Assembly (NCBI GenBank): GCA_040756745.1
Contig: JBFLYO010000021.1
Location: 1 to 64,000 of the forward strand
Reading direction: 5' to 3'
DNA: 64,000 nt
From: JBFLYO01 sp040756745
GTDB taxonomy: Bacteria > Bacteroidota > Ignavibacteria > UBA10030 > UBA6906
Of this stretch, positions 17,409-26,267 are shown one piece after another. The notes under the pieces were generated by a model, which ran no database searches, had not been told where the DNA came from, and worked only from the letters and a program-made list of their open reading frames with translations. The position numbers and the translations under genes are program-made. Position 1 is the stretch's first letter. Every line of letters starts with the position of its first letter.

Positions 17409-18124
17409 TTCAGGTCGAGCATCTCACCAAGAAGTTCGGCAGGATTACCGCAGTGGAGGATGTGTCGTTCACCGTGAAAGAGGGGGAGGTCTACGCGCTC
17501 CTCGGACCGAACGGCAGCGGCAAGACAACGACCCTCAAGTCCATCGTCGGCCTGAACATCCCCACTTCCGGAAGAGTCCTCTGCAACGGACTCGATCTCC
17601 GGACGCATCACCGTGCGATCCGCGGGCTCATCAGCTATCTGCCGCAGCGGGTCGTGTTCCCCGAGAACCAGACGGCCCGCGAGATCGTGGAATTTTACTG
17701 CCGCCTGAGGGCGCTGCCGCGCGAGCGCGTCGCCGAGGTCCTGGCCAGAGGACGCTTCAACGGCTTTGAGGAACGGCCCGCCGGCGAACTGTCGGGAGGG
17801 ATGATCCAGCGCCTCGGCCTTGCCGTCATTGCTCTGCCTGATGCCCCCATCCTGTTGCTGGATGAACCCACGGCAAACCTCGACCCGCATGGCGTCAAAC
17901 GATTCCGCGAGTTTATTCTCAGCCAGCGCGAGATGGGAAAGACGATCATCTTTTCAACCCACATGCTCGGCGAGACGGCGCAGCTCGCTGACCGGGTGGG
18001 GATCTTCGTGGGAGGGAAACTGGCGGCGGAGGAGAGCATTGAAAGCCTCGAGCGCACCTACCTCGCGGCCAAAAGCATGGAAGACCTCTATCTCCATTAT
18101 GTAGGCGACGGCGATGACACGTAG
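17405..18124 (+). CDS. nosF: NosF, ABC ATPase for NosZ copper-site biogenesis
   Basis: 239 residues; ATG at 17405 overlaps the nosD stop by 4 nt. All ABC motifs are present: Walker A GPNGSGKTTT, Q-loop in SYLPQRVVF, signature ELSGGMIQRL, Walker B PILLLDEPTANLD and the switch His in IFSTHMLGE. It powers NosY and, through it, NosD. The 3' end overlaps nosL by 11 nt, so translation is coupled. Confidence 0.95.
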   Translation: MIQVEHLTKKFGRITAVEDVSFTVKEGEVYALLGPNGSGKTTTLKSIVGLNIPTSGRVLCNGLDLRTHHRAIRGLISYLPQRVVFPENQTAREIVEFYCRLRALPRERVAEVLARGRFNGFEERPAGELSGGMIQRLGLAVIALPDAPILLLDEPTANLDPHGVKRFREFILSQREMGKTIIFSTHMLGETAQLADRVGIFVGGKLAAEESIESLERTYLAAKSMEDLYLHYVGDGDDT

Positions 18125-18551
18125 CGCCCGCATCCGGTGGGTGATCGTGCCGGCGTTGCTCTTTTACGCCTGCCGCTCGGGCGAGGTCAAACCCGTCGAT
18201 ATCTATCCCGAGGACATGTGCGCAGTCTGCCGGATGGCGTTCTCCGATCACCGGTTTGCCTCGGAGATCATCGACGACAGGGACGAAGTGTACAAGTTTG
18301 ACGATATCGGGTGCATGCTGGAGTTTAGGACGAGCAGCCGGGACGTGGCCATGGTCTCCACGTTTGTGAAGGACTATGACACGGATGAGTGGATCCCCTT
18401 CGACCGGGCGACCGTCGTTAAGACCGGAATTCACACCCCCATGGGGTCGGGGAAGGTCGCGTTCAGGGACTCGGCGCGCGCCGCCGAATTTGCCAGGCAG
18501 CATCCCCCGGCAGTCGGACAGAGTGCGAGGCGATCGGGAGGTGGCGCGTGA
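18114..18551 (+). CDS. nosL: NosL copper-chaperone lipoprotein
   Basis: 145 residues. A lipoprotein signal ends in LLFYAC (Cys20). The copper-binding motif EDMCAVCRMAFSD and the later DIGCMLEF match NosL, the outer-leaflet Cu(I) chaperone that delivers copper to apo-NosZ. The C-terminal AMGSGKVAFRDSARAAEFA-like stretch (PMGSGKVAFRD here) is also typical. It overlaps nosF upstream and shares one base with nosY (TGATG) downstream. Confidence 0.94.
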   Translation: MTRSARIRWVIVPALLFYACRSGEVKPVDIYPEDMCAVCRMAFSDHRFASEIIDDRDEVYKFDDIGCMLEFRTSSRDVAMVSTFVKDYDTDEWIPFDRATVVKTGIHTPMGSGKVAFRDSARAAEFARQHPPAVGQSARRSGGGA

Positions 18552-19381
18552 TGGATACGGGTGCGGTCCTTACGATAGCGAAGCAGGAGCTGGCGATCAA
18601 CGTTCGCAACAAGTGGACGATCATCTTTGCCGTGGTGTTCGGCCTGCTCGTGGTGACGATCGCGTATGTCGGCATCGTTGCCGAGGGTTTCTCGGGCATG
18701 CAGAACTTCACCCGAACATCGGCAAGCCTGCTGAACCTTGTTCTCTATATTGTGCCGCTGGTCGCTTTGACGATGGGGACGCTGAGCTTCACCGGCGACA
18801 AGGGGTCCACGGAGCTCTTGTTCGCTCAGCCCCTCTCGCGTGCTGAGGTGCTGCTCGGGAAGTGGCTTGGCGTGTTCTTATCGATTGCGCTCTCGACGCT
18901 GATCGGCTTCGCGCTGGCGGGGGTGGTCTTGGTGACGGCCGGGGGAGTGGAAGGGATGGCGAGGTATGCCTTGTTCGTCGGACTCTCTCTGGCGTTGTCG
19001 CTCGCCTTTCTGAGTCTGGCGGTGCTCACGGCGACCTTCAGCAAGCGAAAGGCCAGAGCGTTCGGGATTTCGCTGTTCCTTTGGTTCTTTTTTGTGCTGT
19101 TCTACGATCTTCTGACGCTTGGCGGCTCACTCCTCTTCCAGGGTCGGTCGGCGAACGTCTTCCTGTTTCTTTCGCTCTTCGGCAATCCTGTGGACATGGT
19201 GCGGGTAGCGGTGCTCATCCTGCTGGATAACGTCACGATCTTTGGCGCAGCAGGAGCGGCGATGCTGAGGTTTTTCGGCGGACAGGGAACAAGCATTGCG
19301 CTGCTGATTGCCGGGTTGGCCCTCTGGATCGCCGGGCCGATGGTGGTGGCGGGGAGGATGGTGAGGAGGCAGGACATATAG
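18551..19381 (+). CDS. nosY: NosY, ABC-2 type membrane permease
   Basis: 276 residues from the ATG at 18551, overlapping the nosL stop as TGATG; a GTG one codon upstream is also in frame. Six membrane helices are visible (about 20-42, 62-82, 105-130, 143-166, 172-195, 245-268) with the ABC-2 family block ELLFAQPLSRAEVLLGKWLG. It pairs with NosF as the membrane part of the transporter that serves NosD. Last gene of the operon; an imperfect palindrome that may stop transcription follows. Confidence 0.93.
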   Translation: MDTGAVLTIAKQELAINVRNKWTIIFAVVFGLLVVTIAYVGIVAEGFSGMQNFTRTSASLLNLVLYIVPLVALTMGTLSFTGDKGSTELLFAQPLSRAEVLLGKWLGVFLSIALSTLIGFALAGVVLVTAGGVEGMARYALFVGLSLALSLAFLSLAVLTATFSKRKARAFGISLFLWFFFVLFYDLLTLGGSLLFQGRSANVFLFLSLFGNPVDMVRVAVLILLDNVTIFGAAGAAMLRFFGGQGTSIALLIAGLALWIAGPMVVAGRMVRRQDI

Positions 19382-19382
19382 C

Positions 19383-19471
19383 ATTTCGGATTGCGAAATG
19401 CGAATTGCGGAATTGGCATGAGAGACCTGATCGTTACCATACTCCGCAATCCGCCATCCGCCATCCGAAAT
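19383..19471. terminator. Long imperfect palindrome between nosY and RND operon
   Basis: The 28-nt arms 19383-19410 and 19444-19471 are largely complementary (both outer 9 and inner 7 bases pair exactly) around a 33-nt loop. It sits between convergent genes and can act for both strands. The arms are built of GGATTGCG/GAATTGCGG-like repeats. A pyrimidine-rich tract of CTACCTCCATACCTCC-like repeats fills the rest of the gap up to 19538. Confidence 0.5.
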
Positions 19472-19538
19472 CAGCTCTTTCCCTACCTCCATACCTCCCT
19501 ACTCCATACCTTCCTACGCCCTTCGCTCCCTTACGCCC

Positions 19539-22500
19539 TCACTCCGCCACCGCTGCCTCGGGCCGTGCCTTCCACGGAACACGTGCCGCCCACGCGACGC
19601 GCGCGAAAAGAGCCGGGACCTTCGCCCGCATTCCCTCGACGTAGGTGTACATCACCGGGACAAGAACCAGCGTCAGCAGCGTCGAGCTGATCAGACCGCT
19701 GATCACGACAATGGCCATCCCCTGTCGCATCTCCGAACCGGCCCCCAGCGCAAGCGCAAGCGGCAGCATCCCGAACACCATCGTTGCTGTCGTCATGACA
19801 ATCGGGCGGAGCCGCGTCTTGCCCGCCTCGAGAAGCGCTGCGTTGATCGCAAGGCCGCGCGCCCTGAGCGCGTTGGTGAAGTCGACCAGCAGGATCGCAT
19901 TTTTCGTCACGAGCCCCATGAGCATGATCATTCCGATCATGCTGAACATGTTCAGCGTCGTCCCCGTGAGCGCAAGTCCGGCGAAGGCGCCCACCAGCGC
20001 TAGAGGGAGGGAGAACATGATCGTGAATGGGTGTATGTAGGATTCGAACAGGCTCACCATGATGATGTAGACGAAGAGCACCGCCATTCCCAGCGCGATC
20101 GTCATGTCGCTGAACATGTCGCGCATGTTCTCCGTGTCTCCGCCGTAGAACACCCTGATCCCCTGCGGGATCCCTGCGGCGTTGATCGCCTTCTCCGCTT
20201 CCGCGGTGACCTGCCCGAGCGGAACGCTGCCCGAGAGATTTGCCGCCACCGTGACAAGCCGCTCGCGGTCCTTCCTCTGGATCTCCGACGGCCCTTTCCC
20301 CTCGGTGATCGTTGCGACCTGGCTGAGCCGCACCGGCTGGCCGTAGTGGTTCAGAAGCGTGATATTGCCGACGTCCTGCGCGCGAGAACGGCTCGACTTG
20401 CGCAGCACCACGCGCGTGTCTAAGTCCGTGTCTCCCTCCTGATACTTCGTCGGAATATCGCCCTCAATCGCGGTGCGGACGGCGAGCCCCACTTCGGCCA
20501 GCGTCAGCCCCATGCGGGCCATCTTGTCGCGATCCACCTCAATCTGTACCTCCGGCTTCCCCTCCTCCCACGAGCTGGTCACATCGACGGTCCCCTTGGT
20601 GTCGGCAAGGATATCCCCCACCTTCTCTGAGAACGCCGCCACCTGGGCGAGATCCGGTCCGATGATCTCGATCTGCAGCGGGGCGACGTTTGCCGAACCC
20701 CACATGCTGATCGTGTTGAAGCTGGTCTTCAGGCCGGGGATCGCCGCTGCCTGTTCCTTGATCGCCATCATCACCGCCTTGGTGGAACGCGTTCGCTCCC
20801 GCTTTGGAGCGAGCTTGATCTGGACCTGGGCGAGATTCGATTGGTCCGCATTCTTCCATTGCGACTGTTGCTTGCCGATGGTCGAGAGATACCGCCGTAC
20901 CTCCGGCATGCCGGCGACGATCTGCTCGACCTTTCGGACCGCCTCGTCCGTCTTTTCGAGAGTCGTCCCGAGCGGCATGTCGAGATTGACGGCAAACTCC
21001 CCCCGGTCGGTGTCGGTCATGAATTCCGTGCCGATCGCGCCGAGCGGGAGCAGGGCCAGGCTCCCGAGCAGGAGCGCCGTGCTCGCCAGGACGACCGTCC
21101 TGCGGTGTGCCAGTGCCCACGACAGGACCCGCTGGTAGCCTGCGGCAAGCTGATCCTGCCAACGGTCGAACGCCCTGACCAGCCGGTCAAGCCAGGAGCC
21201 GGCAGGATGATGCACGACGCGCGACCACTTGGCGGCGAGCATCGGCGTGAGTGTGAACGACACAAAGAGCGAAAGAAGCGTTGACACCACGACCGTGATC
21301 CCGAACTCGCTGAAGATCCGCCCGATCATACCCCCCACCAGGGAGATCGGGAGGAACACCACCACGTCCACGAGCGTGATGGCAATTGCGGCAAAGCCGA
21401 TTTCGCTGCGGCCTTCGATCGCCGCCTGGACCGGAGACTGCCCCTTCTCCAGATGCCTGTGAATGTTTTCCAGGATCACGATGGAGTCGTCCACAAGGAT
21501 TCCGATGACCAGCGCAAGAGCCATCAGCGAGATCAGGTTCAGAGAATATCCCAGCAGCCAGGCAAAGAACAGGGTCGAGATCAGCGATGTCGGGATCGAC
21601 AGAAGCACGATCAGCGAATTCCGCACGCTGTGCAGGAAGAAGAACAGCACGATGGCCACCATCAGAATGGCCAGAAAGAGATCGCGCCTGACTTCCGAGA
21701 GCGAGTTCCTGGTGAATTCGGTGATGTCCTGTGCCACGGTGAAGTGGATGCGGGAGCCATTCTCGCTCTCGAGAGTCTTCATTTCCGCCTGGAGCAGGTC
21801 GGATGTCCGCACGGAGTTCGCATCCGATTGCTTCTGGATCGCAAGGGCGATGGAGTTCTCCCCTCCGAGCCGGCTGAGCGTAAAGGTCTCCTGCTGCGCA
21901 TCCTTGACCTCTGCAACATCGCGCAGGTAGACGACGCCGGAGGGGGTCGCCGTGACGACCATGTTCCTGATTTCGTCGAGACTCCGGAACTTGCCTGCCA
22001 GCCGGACAATATACTGGTTGAGACGCTCGTCGATCTTGCCCGTCGGGAAGTCCAGGTTCTCGCGGCCCAGCGCCTGCGAGACCTGGAGGATCGAGATGCC
22101 GTAAGCGTTGAGCTTGTCGTTGTCGACCTCGACGCGGATTTCCCGTTGCTGCCCGCCGACGATCGTCACGGCGGAGACGCCGTCGACCTGCTCGAGTCGC
22201 GGCTTGATCTTGTCCTTCACGAACTGGTACAGTTCGCGCGGCTGCATTTCGCCGGTCACCGACACTCGGAGAATGGGAAATGCATTCATGTCCGATTTCT
22301 GGATGCGCGGCGCTTTGACGTCGTCGGGGAGGCGCGAGCGCGCGGCCTCGACCACGCGCTGGACGTCGTTGGTCACGCCGTCCACGTTGGCGCTGAAAGT
22401 GAACTGCGCAAGGACCACCGATACCCCTTCGTAGGAATACGAGCGGACGTTATCGAGCTTGTTGACCGAGGAAATCGCCTCCTCGATCGGTTTGGAGACA

Positions 22501-22685
22501 AGGGACTCCACCTCCTTGGGCCCGGCGCCGGGGTAGACTGTCACAACGGACACATACGGCCAGTCCATCTTTGGGAGGAGGTCGACGCCCATACGGGAGT
22601 ACCCGAAGATCCCGAGGACCCCGAGGGTGACGAAGATCATCGTCATGAACGCCGGTCTGCGGATCGCAACTTCTGTCAGTTTCAT
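19539..22685 (-). CDS. RND multidrug efflux permease, HAE1 family
   Basis: 1048 residues, the normal length of AcrB/MexB-like pumps, with 12 membrane helices and two large periplasmic loops. The N-terminus MKLTEVAIRRPAFMTMIFV is the usual first helix. The proton-relay aspartates are in VIGILVDDSIVILENIHRHL and the matching Lys in GLVTKNAILLVDFTNALRARG. It forms the trimeric inner-membrane pump with the adaptor (22705-23805) and TolC (23855-25252) and exports drugs or lipids out of the periplasm. Last gene of the tetR-tolC-adaptor-pump operon, 19 nt after the adaptor. Confidence 0.95.
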   Translation of the reverse strand: MKLTEVAIRRPAFMTMIFVTLGVLGIFGYSRMGVDLLPKMDWPYVSVVTVYPGAGPKEVESLVSKPIEEAISSVNKLDNVRSYSYEGVSVVLAQFTFSANVDGVTNDVQRVVEAARSRLPDDVKAPRIQKSDMNAFPILRVSVTGEMQPRELYQFVKDKIKPRLEQVDGVSAVTIVGGQQREIRVEVDNDKLNAYGISILQVSQALGRENLDFPTGKIDERLNQYIVRLAGKFRSLDEIRNMVVTATPSGVVYLRDVAEVKDAQQETFTLSRLGGENSIALAIQKQSDANSVRTSDLLQAEMKTLESENGSRIHFTVAQDITEFTRNSLSEVRRDLFLAILMVAIVLFFFLHSVRNSLIVLLSIPTSLISTLFFAWLLGYSLNLISLMALALVIGILVDDSIVILENIHRHLEKGQSPVQAAIEGRSEIGFAAIAITLVDVVVFLPISLVGGMIGRIFSEFGITVVVSTLLSLFVSFTLTPMLAAKWSRVVHHPAGSWLDRLVRAFDRWQDQLAAGYQRVLSWALAHRRTVVLASTALLLGSLALLPLGAIGTEFMTDTDRGEFAVNLDMPLGTTLEKTDEAVRKVEQIVAGMPEVRRYLSTIGKQQSQWKNADQSNLAQVQIKLAPKRERTRSTKAVMMAIKEQAAAIPGLKTSFNTISMWGSANVAPLQIEIIGPDLAQVAAFSEKVGDILADTKGTVDVTSSWEEGKPEVQIEVDRDKMARMGLTLAEVGLAVRTAIEGDIPTKYQEGDTDLDTRVVLRKSSRSRAQDVGNITLLNHYGQPVRLSQVATITEGKGPSEIQRKDRERLVTVAANLSGSVPLGQVTAEAEKAINAAGIPQGIRVFYGGDTENMRDMFSDMTIALGMAVLFVYIIMVSLFESYIHPFTIMFSLPLALVGAFAGLALTGTTLNMFSMIGMIMLMGLVTKNAILLVDFTNALRARGLAINAALLEAGKTRLRPIVMTTATMVFGMLPLALALGAGSEMRQGMAIVVISGLISSTLLTLVLVPVMYTYVEGMRAKVPALFARVAWAARVPWKARPEAAVAE

Positions 22686-22704
22686 CTGGCTGCTCGCTCT
22701 CGGT

Positions 22705-23805
22705 TTACTTGTACTGGACCGCTGAGCCGTCTTTCAGGGATTGCTGTCCGAATGACACCACGAGTTCGCCCGCCGTGAGGCCGTTGAGGACCTGGTATCG
22801 GTCGCCGGCGCGGATGCCGAGCGTCACGGGACGGAGCCGTGCCACGCCGTTCTCCACGACAAAGACCGCGGGATGTGAGTCGGCGTCCACAAGGGATTCT
22901 TTGGTGATCGCGAGGGCTCCCTTCTGGCTCCGTGCCTGAATGTCGGTGCGTGCGAACATGCCGACTTTGAGCTGGGCGAGATCCTTGTTCTGCACGATCA
23001 CCTCCACAGGGTAGCTGTGCCCGGTCGGCGTCTCGGTCTTGGCGCCGATGGTATAGACCGTCCCCGTGATCAGTTCGCCCGGGCGCGCATCGACGCTGAG
23101 CGTTGCAGGCTGGCCGAGACGGAGTTTGCCCACCTCCTCCTCCGGGATGCTGAGCTTCACCTTCACGGTGGAGATGTCCACGATATTTGCCACCTCGCGC
23201 CCGGGGGAAACCATCTCCCCCACCTCCACCTTTCGCGATGCGACGATCCCGGCAATCGGTGCCTTGATCCTTGTGTCGTCGTACTGCCGCTGGGCAAGCC
23301 GGAGCGCGGCTGTGGCGGCGGTATGCTGGGCTTCAGACGAGTGGTATGCCAGGCGGTACGCTTCAAGCTCGACGTCGGCGATGTCGCCGGACTCCGACAG
23401 CGATTCCGCGCGCTCAAAATCCCGCCTGGCCTTCTTCAGGTTCGTCTCCGCCGCCTGGAGCTGGGCGCGTGCCTGCTCCACGGCAATCGCCTTGAGCTCA
23501 TCGTCCACCTGGATGAGGGTCTGCCCGCGGCGCACGTGGTCGCCGACCCTGACGGGCACGGCGACAATGCGCCCTGCAGTTTCGGAGCTTACCACTACGT
23601 CCTTCATTGCGGCAATGGTCCCGACCGCGGACACGGTCTCCGTCAGGTCGGTCTGCGTCACGGGCATGACTTCCACAGCCACGGGTGCGGATGCCTTCGA
23701 TGCATCGGCCTGGGTCTGGCCGGATGTCAGGGCCATGAAGAGCGCCGCCCCCAGGACCACGGCGACTATTGCGGCAAGGGCAAGAACTGTCTTTCTGGTG
23801 CGCAT
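22705..23805 (-). CDS. RND periplasmic adaptor (MexA/AcrA-like)
   Basis: 366 residues from the ATG at 23805, which has AAGGAAG six bases upstream and starts the export helix MRTRKTVLALAAIVAVVLG. The longer frame would run into the tolC gene. Lipoyl halves are at VSSETAGRIVAVPVRVGDHV and IKAPIAGIVASRKVEVGEMV, around a short alpha-hairpin, followed by beta-barrel and MP domains (ending VNGLTAGELVVSFGQ-like, here LNGLTAGELVVSFG). It links the RND pump and TolC in the periplasm. Confidence 0.92.
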   Translation of the reverse strand: MRTRKTVLALAAIVAVVLGAALFMALTSGQTQADASKASAPVAVEVMPVTQTDLTETVSAVGTIAAMKDVVVSSETAGRIVAVPVRVGDHVRRGQTLIQVDDELKAIAVEQARAQLQAAETNLKKARRDFERAESLSESGDIADVELEAYRLAYHSSEAQHTAATAALRLAQRQYDDTRIKAPIAGIVASRKVEVGEMVSPGREVANIVDISTVKVKLSIPEEEVGKLRLGQPATLSVDARPGELITGTVYTIGAKTETPTGHSYPVEVIVQNKDLAQLKVGMFARTDIQARSQKGALAITKESLVDADSHPAVFVVENGVARLRPVTLGIRAGDRYQVLNGLTAGELVVSFGQQSLKDGSAVQYK

Positions 23806-23854
23806 GGATGCTTCCTTTATTCGACGTGAACGATTCATGAATTTCTGAGTGCCG

Positions 23855-25252
23855 TCACGGGGCGATGGTGCCGGTTGCCCGTGCGAGCTGCACGCGCGCG
23901 ATGTAATAGTCATACGTCGCGGTGACGAAACTTGCCTTTGCCGAAGTGTACGCCGTCTGGGCGTCGAGCAGGTCCACGTTCGATGCTCCGCCCGATTCAT
24001 AGCGGCGTGTGACGGAGTTCAGGACGTCGAGGGCCTGTGTCTGACCCTTGCGGGCCGCCTCGATCCTCTGCCGCGCTGCCTGGACGTTGAGCTGTGCATT
24101 GGTGGCCTGCATCAGGAGCCCGCGCCGGAACGCCTCAGCCTGCGACTCCGTCTTCTGATAGTCCTCATGTGCCCGCTGCAGGTTGGTGTAGTCCCCGAAC
24201 CCGTTGAAGATCGGGAAGGTGACGGTGAGTGCCAGCGCCCAGGGGCGGTACCCGTCAAGCTTCAGCGTGTTGTTCTTCTCCCACCCGTACTGGAATGCGA
24301 CATTGATCCGCGGCTGGAACGCCGTCCAGGATTTCGCGATCCCGATCTCCGCGAGGCGGAGATTGGTGTTCATCATCAGCCACGACGGGTGTGTCTCAAG
24401 GTCGGCGAACGACAGCCGGGCCCCGGCAGTGGTTTCCTGGAGCGATGCGAACAGTTGTGCCGTGCCGGCAAGGGGGGTGCCGATCGTATCGTCGCCGGTG
24501 GCCACGGGTTCAAGCGTATAGTCCTTGTCGAGGTCGACCCCCATCGCGTCGTTCAATTGAAGCCGTGCCGAGGCTAGCAGGTTCTTCGCCCTAACGAGGC
24601 TTCCCTCGTCGGCGGCGAGCTGGACCTCCCAGCGGGCGACATCGGTCCGCGTGCGCATGCCGAGCTCCTCACGGCGCCTTGTGGTTTCGAGGTAGCGCTG
24701 CGTCCGCTCCATGGCCTCTGTGGCGAGGACCACAAGTTCCTGCGCGCTCAGGACGTTGAGGTACGCGATTCTTACCCGTGCGACTACCTCCTGTCGCGTG
24801 TCGTCGAGTGAATACTCGCTCTTCTGCTCTAGAGCGCCTGCAGCATTTACCCCCACGATCTCCGCGCCGCCGTTGTACACCGGCTGAATCACCGTGATGC
24901 CCGCGCCGTAGGTGTCGCGGTAGGAGAAGGGCCTGAGGTCGGCAAGGAAGGAAGGCGGAATTCCCAACATGCCCGCCGAGGAGCGGATAAAATCGACTGC
25001 AGCATTGGCCCGCCGGTCAGTCTCGGGGTCGATGCGGGTCACACCGGCATCGAGAGTTACCCTGGGGAGAAAGTTGCTGTACGCGTTCTTGGCGCCCCAG
25101 CCGGCCGAAGCCACCTCATGCTGTGCGCCGCGGAGCGACTGGTTGAGCTCCAGCGCGGTCGCGACGGCCTTCTGCATGGTCAATACCTCCTGGCCCATCA
25201 GTCGTGCGGATGCGATCATGACCAGGAAGGCAACACTCATGGCGCGTTTCAT
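23855..25252 (-). CDS. TolC-family outer membrane efflux protein of RND system
   Basis: 465 residues from the ATG at 25252 (AGAGCAGG upstream), which begins the Sec signal MKRAMSVAFLVMIASARLMG. An ATG at 25306 overlaps the tetR stop as ATGA and would add 18 residues before the signal; translation coupled to tetR from there is possible, so the start is not certain. The mature part has the paired OEP helical repeats (LTMQKAVATALELNQSLRGA near the start; VNLLDAQTAYTSAKASF-like, here NVDLLDAQTAYTSAKASFV, near the end). Confidence 0.9.
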   Translation of the reverse strand: MKRAMSVAFLVMIASARLMGQEVLTMQKAVATALELNQSLRGAQHEVASAGWGAKNAYSNFLPRVTLDAGVTRIDPETDRRANAAVDFIRSSAGMLGIPPSFLADLRPFSYRDTYGAGITVIQPVYNGGAEIVGVNAAGALEQKSEYSLDDTRQEVVARVRIAYLNVLSAQELVVLATEAMERTQRYLETTRRREELGMRTRTDVARWEVQLAADEGSLVRAKNLLASARLQLNDAMGVDLDKDYTLEPVATGDDTIGTPLAGTAQLFASLQETTAGARLSFADLETHPSWLMMNTNLRLAEIGIAKSWTAFQPRINVAFQYGWEKNNTLKLDGYRPWALALTVTFPIFNGFGDYTNLQRAHEDYQKTESQAEAFRRGLLMQATNAQLNVQAARQRIEAARKGQTQALDVLNSVTRRYESGGASNVDLLDAQTAYTSAKASFVTATYDYYIARVQLARATGTIAP

Positions 25253-25302
25253 AACCTGCTCTTTCGTGCGTGGTACGGTGATGTCCTGTTCAGTTGGCTG
25301 TC

Positions 25303-25995
25303 TCATAGTCCGGTGGCTGCGTGTTCGAACGTCCCCGTGGGAAACTTCTTCAACCCTTCTTCCGTCATCATTGCCTTCAACAGGAATGCATTGGATTTCC
25401 GCATGAGGGAGAAGAGATCGACGCCGAGGGAATCCTTCCAGTGGTCCGCGTGCCTGTCGATGAGGCGCATAAGCCCGTTCGAATTTGACCAGAGCATCAC
25501 GCCGATCTCCATCGGATCAAGGCTGCTCTGCAGCAATCCCTCGTCCTGCGCCTCCCGAATCGGGGTGAGAACCAACTCCCAGATCTTCCTGTCGTGGCCG
25601 GTGCATGCGTCGAGCATTTCGGGAGATACCTGTGTATGGAACTGCGGCGATTCGAAAAAGTAAAACGTGCGGAAGAAATTCCGGTACTTCTCGAAGAACT
25701 CGTAATATGCCTCGCCAAGATTGTAGATCCGCTTGATACTCGGCTCCCCGGTCGAAATCGCCTTTCTGAAAAGCTCCTCCATGATATCCATCCCTTTCAG
25801 CGTGACCGCCAGATAGAGATCCTCCTTGCTCCTGTAATAGAGATAGAGAGTTCCCTTGCTCAGTTCTGCCGCTTCGGCGATGTCGTCCATCGTCGCTTCT
25901 GCCAATCCCTTGCCGAAGAAGACGCTCTCCGCTGCGCCGATGATCTCTTCGCGGCGCTCATCTTTTTCTCGTTCCCGTCTTTCCCTGATGCCCAT
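25303..25995 (-). CDS. TetR/AcrR family repressor of the RND efflux operon
   Basis: 230 residues. The helix-turn-helix lies at about 15-62 (IIGAAESVFFGKGLAEATMD, then IAEAAELSKGTLYLYYRSKE), the TetR signature. The all-helical C-terminal part is the ligand and dimer domain. It is the first gene of the operon and is separated from tolC by an ATGA overlap. Two TGACT-N3-RGTCA palindromes lie upstream at 26014 and 26105, the first just downstream of a good promoter, so it probably represses its own operon and is released by a pump substrate. Confidence 0.92.
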   Translation of the reverse strand: MGIRERREREKDERREEIIGAAESVFFGKGLAEATMDDIAEAAELSKGTLYLYYRSKEDLYLAVTLKGMDIMEELFRKAISTGEPSIKRIYNLGEAYYEFFEKYRNFFRTFYFFESPQFHTQVSPEMLDACTGHDRKIWELVLTPIREAQDEGLLQSSLDPMEIGVMLWSNSNGLMRLIDRHADHWKDSLGVDLFSLMRKSNAFLLKAMMTEEGLKKFPTGTFEHAATGL

Positions 25996-26013
25996 GGTTC
26001 ACTCTCTCGTTAA

Positions 26014-26026
26014 TGACTCATAGTCA
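26014..26026. promoter_or_regulatory. TetR-type operator 1
   Basis: TGACT-CAT-AGTCA is a perfect 5-bp inverted repeat, extended by TTA/TAA outside (26010-26030). It is 18 nt upstream of the tetR start codon and immediately downstream of the -10 box of the promoter at 26040-26068, a position that would block transcription. Confidence 0.7.
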
Positions 26027-26039
26027 GTAATTTCATGCT

Positions 26040-26068
26040 AATATAATGCAAAAGGTCGATGAACGCAA
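26040..26068 (-). promoter_or_regulatory. Promoter of the tetR-tolC-adaptor-RND operon
   Basis: On the minus strand, TTGCGT (26068-26063) and TATATT (26045-26040) are separated by exactly 17 bases. The predicted start of transcription falls at or just before operator 1. Confidence 0.5.
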
Positions 26069-26104
26069 TACATTAGAAGATTAATTTTATTTAAGCATAT
26101 TAAC

Positions 26105-26117
26105 TGACTATAGGTCA
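26105..26117. promoter_or_regulatory. TetR-type operator 2
   Basis: TGACT-ATA-GGTCA repeats operator 1 with one arm mismatch. Centre-to-centre distance is 91 bp, close to a whole number of helical turns, so two dimers could sit on the same face. It also lies about 70 nt upstream of the divergent kinase promoter. Confidence 0.55.
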
Positions 26118-26187
26118 TCAATGCCCTGATACGGGACCTGAGTTACAAATGTTTCATCACTGTTTGCCCCTTTTTTGGGTGGTTTCG

Positions 26188-26218
26188 TTGATTATTGCCC
26201 ATCTCTCAACTATCTTGG
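26188..26218 (+). promoter_or_regulatory. Bacteroidetes-type promoter for the TPR kinase gene
   Basis: TTG (26188-26190), a 20-nt spacer and TATCTTGG (26211-26218) match the -33 TTG / -7 TAnnTTTG layout known for Bacteroidetes sigma-ABfr, with one mismatch in the -7 box. It is 50 nt upstream of the kinase start. Confidence 0.4.
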
Positions 26219-26267
26219 TATGATAGCTCATTGACACACCCCTCCGGGCCTGAATCAAACTGCGCTA

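Noticed and set aside
20031..22778. Plus-strand frames of several hundred residues opposite the RND pump
   Set aside because: Composition is typical of antisense frames, and the RND protein is complete with all motifs.
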